A DNA stretch of 10,898 bases, from positions 1 through 10,898 of the forward strand of contig PWGY01000055.1 of assembly GCA_003554665.1 (NCBI GenBank), given 5' to 3'. Source of the DNA: Bacteroidales bacterium (GTDB lineage: Bacteria; Bacteroidota; Bacteroidia; Bacteroidales; UBA7960). The notes beneath the pieces are model-generated. The model saw only the letters and a program-made list of their open reading frames with translations. It did no database searches and had not been told where the DNA came from. This document shows positions 6,748 through 10,898 of the stretch, in pieces. How positions within the stretch are numbered: position 1 is the first letter of the stretch; every line of letters begins with the position of its first letter. The translations under genes were made by a program, and so were the position numbers.

Positions 6748-9700
6748 ATGCCCAAGCCATCATTTAACCCATTCTTCCGACATTACTTTTTTGCCATGAA
6801 AGCACACGTAACTTTTGTTTTTTACCTTTTGATATCCTTTTTTGTTTTTGCCGGGCCTGATTCCGTAATTGGAGCTAACCCTGTTTCCGGACTATATGCC
6901 GGATCTGATCCCGGATCAGAGGCTGAGCCTGTTGCCGGGTCTGAACCGGGATCTGATGCAAAAAGTGGTGAGGACATGGTGCTCGTTTTTGATACCGAAC
7001 TTGGAGAGGGAACCACCGTATCCCTTCCACTGCAAGGCACGGTGGATGTTACTGTGGACTGGGGTGATGGCCAGGAGAGTACTTTTGATTCGGAAGGCGT
7101 AAAAAACCACACCTATGATGCCGAAGGAACCTATACGGTTAGAGTAAGCGGAGCCCTTGAGGGGTTTGGAGACCCGACCTGGCAAGGTTATGATCATGCA
7201 GAAAAGCTCATAAAGGTGACTGATTTTGGTGATCTTGGGTTAACCAGACTTTCCCGGGCTTTCAGTGGTGCGGTCAACCTGGTGGAAGTACCCTCGCAAT
7301 TGCCTCCGGATGTTAATATTCTGAATTATATGTTCTGGAATGCTTCTTCTTTTAACCAGGACATCAGTGGCTGGAATATGGGCCAGGTGACCAATATCCT
7401 TGGGATGTTTAGGGGGGCTTCCTCGTTTAACCAGGATATAGGCAGCTGGGATGTCAGTCAAGTCACAACCATGGCCGAGTTGTTTGCCGAAGCCTGCTCT
7501 TTCAATCAGGATATTGGTGGCTGGGATGTCAATTATGTAAACAATATGAGCGGGATGTTTTTGGGAGCTTCTTCTTTTAACCAGGATATTGGCGGTTGGG
7601 ATGTGAGCCGTGTAACCAATATGAGCAATATGTTTGCCGAAGCTGCTTCTTTCAATCAGGATATCGGTCGTTGGGATGTCAGCCAGGCCATTTATATGAA
7701 CGGGATGTTCTCTGGAGCTGAGTCCTTTAACCACGACATAGGCAAATGGGATGTGAGCAATGTGGTTGAGATGCGTGGAATGTTTCGGAATGCTTCTGCT
7801 TTCAATCAGGATATTGGTGGCTGGGATGTGGGTAATGTCAAAAATATGGGCCACATGTTTTTTGGGGTAACTTTATCTGCCGCAAATTACAACAACCTGC
7901 TGATCGGGTGGGCTGCCTTGCATCTCCAGGAGAATGTGGAGTTTCACGGAGGTGGCAGTAAATATTCACCCGGATCGGCAGCAGAAGCCCGGCAAAGCAT
8001 CATTGATAATTTTAATTGGACCATCACCGACGGTGGTCAATCAGATGTCCCGGCATACCTCCTCTCTCTTGTTTCAAATCCTCAGGAAGGTGGTGAACTA
8101 ACTGGTGGCGGGCAATATGAGGAAGGGAGTCAGGTACATATAACCGCAGCGATAAACCGGGGATATGGATTTCTGAACTGGACAGATGAAGATGGAACCG
8201 AAGTAAGTGATCAGGCCGCTTTTTCTTATACCATGCCCGCCAAAGATGTCGCATTAACGGCCAATTTTAAAAAACTGCCAGTTTACACCCTTACCCTCGA
8301 AGCCAGTCCTGAAGAAGTCGGTCACATAAACGGGGCGGGGGATTACTATGAAGGAGAAGAAGTAACAGTTTCTGCCTTTGCAAAACCAGGTTACTATTTC
8401 ATTGGCTGGGTAGATGAGCAAGGCAGTTCAATTACCGAAAGCAATGAGTTTGTTTACACAATGCCGGCTGATCACATAACCTTTACAGCAATTTTTGGAG
8501 AATATGAACAAACCGATGAAATGGTGCTGGTATTCAACACCAAACTGGGAGAGGGGACAACCATTGCACTTCCATTTCGGGGCACGGTGGATGTTACCGT
8601 GGACTGGGGTGATGGACAGGAGAGTACTTTTAATTCGCCAGGAGTTAAAAACCACACCTATGATGCTGAAGGAACTTATACGGTCAAAATCGGGGGGTCG
8701 CTTGAAAGGTTTGAGGGAGTTAGCCCGGCCTACTCCGAGAATGCCGAAAAGCTAATAAAGGTGATTGACTTCGGTGATCTTGGGTTAATCGGTCTTTCAT
8801 GGGCTTTTAGGGGTGCTTCAAACCTTGTAGAGGTACCGGCGCAGCTGCCCGAAAGGGTTACCAGTCTGAATTATATGTTCCAGGATGCTTCCGCATTTAA
8901 CCAAAACATCGGCGGCTGGGATGTGAGCCAGGTCACAGAAATGCAAGGTATGTTTATCAGTGCCGAATCCTTTAATCAGCCAATTGGTGACTGGGATGTG
9001 AGTAATGTTACCGCCATGAACCGGATGTTCCATAATGCTTCATCCTTTAACCAGGACATCGGTGGTTGGGATGTGAGCCAGGTCACAGAAATGAGGGCCA
9101 TGTTTTCCGGAGCAGAATCCTTTAACCAGGACATCAGCGGCTGGGATGTAGGTCAGGTCACGGTGATGTTATCAATGTTTTCCGGGGCAGAATCCTTTAA
9201 CCAGGACATCAGTGGTTGGGACGTGAGTCAGGTCGCGTATATGGGTCGTATGTTTATGGACGCTTCTTCATTTAATCAGGACATTGGCGGCTGGGATGTG
9301 AGCCAGGTCACAAATATGGGTTCCATGTTTTCTGGAGCGAAATCCTTTAATCAGCCAATTGGCGACTGGGATGTGAGTAGTGTTACCGGCATGAACAGGA
9401 TGTTTTTTGGGGTAACTTTATCTGCCGCAAATTATAACAACCTGCTGATCGGGTGGGCTGAATTGCCCCTGAAAAAGGATGTGGAGTTTCACGGAGGCGG
9501 CAGCCAATATTCAGCCGGTGCAGCCACCGATGCCCGGCAACGCATTATCGATGACTTTAACTGGGTCATTACCGACGGTGGTCAATCAAATATCCCCGCC
9601 TATGTGCTGGCCCTTTCCGCAAGCCCGGAAGAGGGTGGAACATTAAGGGGAGGCGGACAATATGAGGAGGGTGACCGGGCCAGCATTATGGCTTTGGCAA

Positions 9701-10089
9701 ATGAAGGGTGGCAATTTTCCAACTGGACAGGAGATACAACCCATCTGCAAGACCAAAGTTTGCCGGAAGGCGAAGTGACCATGCCGGCTGTTGATGTTGA
9801 ACTTACCGCCAACTTTATCCGAGCTGATGACACATCAGTTAACGGCGCCGAATCGTTCGCCGTAAGAGCGTTTCCCAATCCGGCTTCCCATACGGTTTAT
9901 GTTGAGGCGGGCATCCCGGTTTCAGCGATTCGCCTGTTCGACAGCCTTGGCCGGGAAGTAAAAGCTGATCTTGTCAACGACACCTATTTTGAAATTAATG
10001 TTTCCGGCCTTGATGCGGGGTTGTATTTCCTGCAGCTTACTGCAGGCAGTAAAACCGAGACGCTGAAAATTCGGGTTTCACGGGAATAA
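6748..10089 (+). CDS. Large secreted BspA-like (DUF285/PARCEL) protein with internal duplication and T9SS sorting domain
   Basis: A 1113-residue surface or secreted protein. The start is ambiguous: Met17 (6796) begins a compact signal peptide ([19 protein letters not shown]), whereas 6748 adds 16 residues ahead of it. A Gly/Ser/Pro/Asp/Glu linker follows (~37-75). Half one has a PKD-like domain (~77-135, VDWGDG), a degenerate repeat, seven 25-residue DUF285 repeats (202-376), a NYNNLLIGW...ITDGG linker (~380-430) and an InlB-like repeat (437-508). A second InlB-like repeat (513-585) follows. Half two repeats the order: PKD ~592-650, seven repeats 717-891, linker ~895-945, InlB-like 952-1023. 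Residues ~1038-1113 are a T9SS type-A sorting domain ([19 protein letters not shown]). The halves are offset by exactly 515 residues. Export by T9SS is well supported; an adhesive or matrix role is inferred from the family. It is the paralogue of the 4134-6239 protein. A bidirectional terminator follows the stop. Confidence 0.92.
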   Translation: MPKPSFNPFFRHYFFAMKAHVTFVFYLLISFFVFAGPDSVIGANPVSGLYAGSDPGSEAEPVAGSEPGSDAKSGEDMVLVFDTELGEGTTVSLPLQGTVDVTVDWGDGQESTFDSEGVKNHTYDAEGTYTVRVSGALEGFGDPTWQGYDHAEKLIKVTDFGDLGLTRLSRAFSGAVNLVEVPSQLPPDVNILNYMFWNASSFNQDISGWNMGQVTNILGMFRGASSFNQDIGSWDVSQVTTMAELFAEACSFNQDIGGWDVNYVNNMSGMFLGASSFNQDIGGWDVSRVTNMSNMFAEAASFNQDIGRWDVSQAIYMNGMFSGAESFNHDIGKWDVSNVVEMRGMFRNASAFNQDIGGWDVGNVKNMGHMFFGVTLSAANYNNLLIGWAALHLQENVEFHGGGSKYSPGSAAEARQSIIDNFNWTITDGGQSDVPAYLLSLVSNPQEGGELTGGGQYEEGSQVHITAAINRGYGFLNWTDEDGTEVSDQAAFSYTMPAKDVALTANFKKLPVYTLTLEASPEEVGHINGAGDYYEGEEVTVSAFAKPGYYFIGWVDEQGSSITESNEFVYTMPADHITFTAIFGEYEQTDEMVLVFNTKLGEGTTIALPFRGTVDVTVDWGDGQESTFNSPGVKNHTYDAEGTYTVKIGGSLERFEGVSPAYSENAEKLIKVIDFGDLGLIGLSWAFRGASNLVEVPAQLPERVTSLNYMFQDASAFNQNIGGWDVSQVTEMQGMFISAESFNQPIGDWDVSNVTAMNRMFHNASSFNQDIGGWDVSQVTEMRAMFSGAESFNQDISGWDVGQVTVMLSMFSGAESFNQDISGWDVSQVAYMGRMFMDASSFNQDIGGWDVSQVTNMGSMFSGAKSFNQPIGDWDVSSVTGMNRMFFGVTLSAANYNNLLIGWAELPLKKDVEFHGGGSQYSAGAATDARQRIIDDFNWVITDGGQSNIPAYVLALSASPEEGGTLRGGGQYEEGDRASIMALANEGWQFSNWTGDTTHLQDQSLPEGEVTMPAVDVELTANFIRADDTSVNGAESFAVRAFPNPASHTVYVEAGIPVSAIRLFDSLGREVKADLVNDTYFEINVSGLDAGLYFLQLTAGSKTETLKIRVSRE
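6970..8271 (+). repeat. First copy of large in-gene duplication (PKD / 7 repeats / linker / InlB)
   Basis: Residues 75-508 of the large protein correspond domain by domain to residues 590-1023, offset 515 residues (1545 nt). The PKD parts are nearly identical in protein ([17 protein letters not shown] in both) and close in DNA. Confidence 0.9.
7351..7875 (+). repeat. First array of seven 75-nt DUF285/PARCEL repeats
   Basis: Encodes residues 202-376 in seven units of exactly 25 residues, beginning at residues 202, 227, 252, 277, 302, 327 and 352, pattern SFNQDIGxWDVSxVxxMxxMF. The first unit departs from consensus (GWNMGQV for GWDVSQV) and the last runs into the linker. Confidence 0.93.
8515..9816 (+). 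repeat. Second copy of large in-gene duplication (PKD / 7 repeats / linker / InlB)
   Basis: Residues 590-1023, the partner of 6970-8271. The InlB-like repeat at residues 513-585 lies between the two copies and has no counterpart after the second, where the sorting domain takes its place. Confidence 0.9.
8896..9420 (+). repeat. Second array of seven 75-nt DUF285/PARCEL repeats
   Basis: Encodes residues 717-891 in seven units of exactly 25 residues, beginning at 717, 742, 767, 792, 817, 842 and 867. Two units carry [11 protein letters not shown] instead of [11 protein letters not shown] (residues 742 and 867) and are close copies of each other, suggesting a multi-unit duplication inside the array. 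Confidence 0.93.
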
Positions 10090-10118
10090 TACCCTGTTTT
10101 CCGGATAATCATAAGCAA

Positions 10119-10162
10119 TAAAAAAGCCGCTCACCTTTTTAAATGTAAGCGGCTGATTTTTT
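10119..10162. terminator. Bidirectional terminator between the large repeat gene and the TonB receptor gene
   Basis: A stem with arms 10125-10131 (agccgct) and 10148-10154 (agcggct), extended by two more pairs beyond one mismatch, is flanked by six A at 10120-10125 and six T at 10157-10162. It can end transcripts from both convergent genes. Confidence 0.88.
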
Positions 10163-10166
10163 GTTA

Positions 10167-10188
10167 TGGCTCCTGCCCGGATTCGAAC
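10167..10188 (-). other. tRNA 3'-end-like relic (T-loop plus 3' acceptor strand), possible old attachment site
   Basis: Read on the minus strand, this 22-nt stretch starts GTTCGAATCCGGG and ends AGGAGCCA: a T-loop, the 3' side of a T-stem and a CCA-like end. The 5' half is missing: the five bases before the T-loop (TATTG) cannot pair with CCGGG, and no anticodon arm is found upstream. It therefore cannot be a working tRNA. Such 3' fragments are commonly left where an integrase has used a tRNA gene. A chance match is possible. Confidence 0.45.
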
Positions 10189-10203
10189 AATAACCGGCTG
10201 TCT

Positions 10204-10898
10204 TTACCTCAGGTTTACCTCAAACCCCACCGAAATAAACCGCCCCACCATGGGGTAGTGTACGAAAGTGGTGTATTCGCTGTCAAACAGATTGCTTACA
10301 CGCCCAACTGCCCGGACGTTGATACCGTCACGCGTCATAACGGGATAAGAAGCCCCGAGGTCGGTGACAAACATGGCATCCATTGTATCCACTTCCGGAT
10401 CCAGGTTGAACTTCATGAGCGGATCTTCTGATTCGCTGCGATAGCGCAAATTGAGGTTCAACATGGCACCCTGGTTGAAACTGTATGTTGCAGCCAGGTT
10501 GGCCAGCCATTCATAAGCACCCGGGATTACTGTACGGCCGGCGTAAGGGATCACAAACTGCCCTACTGACTCATTCAGAAAAGGCTGGGCATCATCTCCA
10601 CCCATGGGGCCCTGATACAGGGCGACATCGTCATCCACTTCCGTTTCTGAATAAATTGTATAGCTCGCATTGGCAAAGATTTGGAGTTGATCGGTGGGCC
10701 TGAAGTCCACGTGAAACTCAATGCCTTCGTTGACTTCCTGACCGGGAAGGTTTCTGTCGTAGGTGACGAGTGCAGCCTCAAAGCCCGGTGGCAGCTGGTT
10801 GTCTTCCAGTGCCGGCCTGATTTCAAAGAGTGGCGCACCGGCTGTGCCCTCGTTAACCAGGTAATAATAGTTGACCCTTGCCGTTAACATCCCATCCC
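10204..10898 (-). CDS. TonB-dependent outer-membrane receptor, C-terminal part of barrel, 5' end outside window
   Basis: The frame is open to the window edge (codons for Asp and Gly precede the Met at 10890), so this is the last ~231 residues of a longer receptor. It shows successive amphipathic beta strands typical of the 22-strand barrel: ARVNYYYLV, GIEFHVDFRPTDQLQIFANASYTIYS, YEWLANLAATYSF, AMLNLNLRYRSES, and a final INVRAVGRVSNLFDSEY followed by a C-terminal strand RFISVGFEVNLR. The pattern NLFDxxY close to the C terminus and a last strand rich in alternating hydrophobics are standard for TonB-dependent receptors. The plug domain, TonB box and any carboxypeptidase-like N-terminal domain would lie outside the window, so the substrate cannot be guessed. 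It converges with the large repeat-protein gene across the terminator at 10119-10162. No SusD-like partner is visible in the window. Confidence 0.86.
   Translation of the reverse strand, partial: DGMLTARVNYYYLVNEGTAGAPLFEIRPALEDNQLPPGFEAALVTYDRNLPGQEVNEGIEFHVDFRPTDQLQIFANASYTIYSETEVDDDVALYQGPMGGDDAQPFLNESVGQFVIPYAGRTVIPGAYEWLANLAATYSFNQGAMLNLNLRYRSESEDPLMKFNLDPEVDTMDAMFVTDLGASYPVMTRDGINVRAVGRVSNLFDSEYTTFVHYPMVGRFISVGFEVNLR

Noticed and set aside
7240..7854. 204-codon minus-strand frame with repeated HIP/ILI motifs
   Set aside because: It is antisense to the first seven-repeat array of the large gene and shows the same periodic artefact; it has no signal peptide or known domain.
4629..9420. 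Regularly spaced DNA repeats considered as a CRISPR array
   Set aside because: The repeats are in-frame 72- or 75-nt protein units without unique spacers between identical repeats, and no cas genes are present.
10167..10188. Functional tRNA gene on the minus strand
   Set aside because: Only the T-loop and 3' strands are present; the 5' T-stem does not pair and no D-arm or anticodon arm is found.

Overview
The window reads as chromosome from a member of the Bacteroidota. Two large surface proteins end in type IX secretion (T9SS) type-A C-terminal sorting domains. There is also a barrel-plus-OmpA envelope protein, the C-terminal end of a TonB-dependent receptor, and the C-terminal end of an M60 (enhancin-like) peptidase. 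Start codons tend to be preceded by AT-rich leaders rather than Shine-Dalgarno sequences, as is usual in this phylum. The genus cannot be told from the sequence alone.

Layout, left to right: (1) 2-553 (+), the last ~184 residues of an M60-family metallopeptidase, followed by a strong intrinsic terminator. (2) 939-2132 (+), an OmpA-family protein with signal peptide, outer-membrane barrel, long Glu/Arg-rich helix and peptidoglycan-binding domain. It converges on (3) 2322-2753 (-), an exported DsrE-like protein with a CxxC pair, and the two share a bidirectional hairpin terminator. (4) A 263-bp divergent spacer carrying two different short tandem repeats. (5) 3017-4006 (+), a YghZ/Gpr-type aldo/keto reductase. 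(6) 4134-6239 (+) and 6748-10089 (+), two paralogous secreted BspA-like (DUF285/PARCEL) repeat proteins with PKD-like, InlB-like and T9SS sorting domains, separated by 508 bp without a convincing gene. (7) 10204-10898 (-), the 3' part of a TonB-dependent receptor gene, convergent with the second repeat protein across a bidirectional terminator and a short tRNA-3'-end-like relic.

Most genes look like independent transcription units: strands alternate, terminators fall at three junctions, and spacers are long. The common theme is the cell envelope and surface: secreted peptidase, outer-membrane anchor, receptor and two surface-displayed repeat proteins. The aldo/keto reductase is a cytosolic housekeeping or detoxification enzyme with no evident link to its neighbours.

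The most distinctive part is 4134-10089. The first protein has 13 repeats of mainly 24 residues. The second is built from two copies of a ~434-residue PKD / 7-repeat / linker / InlB unit offset by exactly 515 residues, so similar in DNA that recent duplication or gene conversion is likely. These genes look able to change repeat number by recombination, but no individual domain type in them is new.
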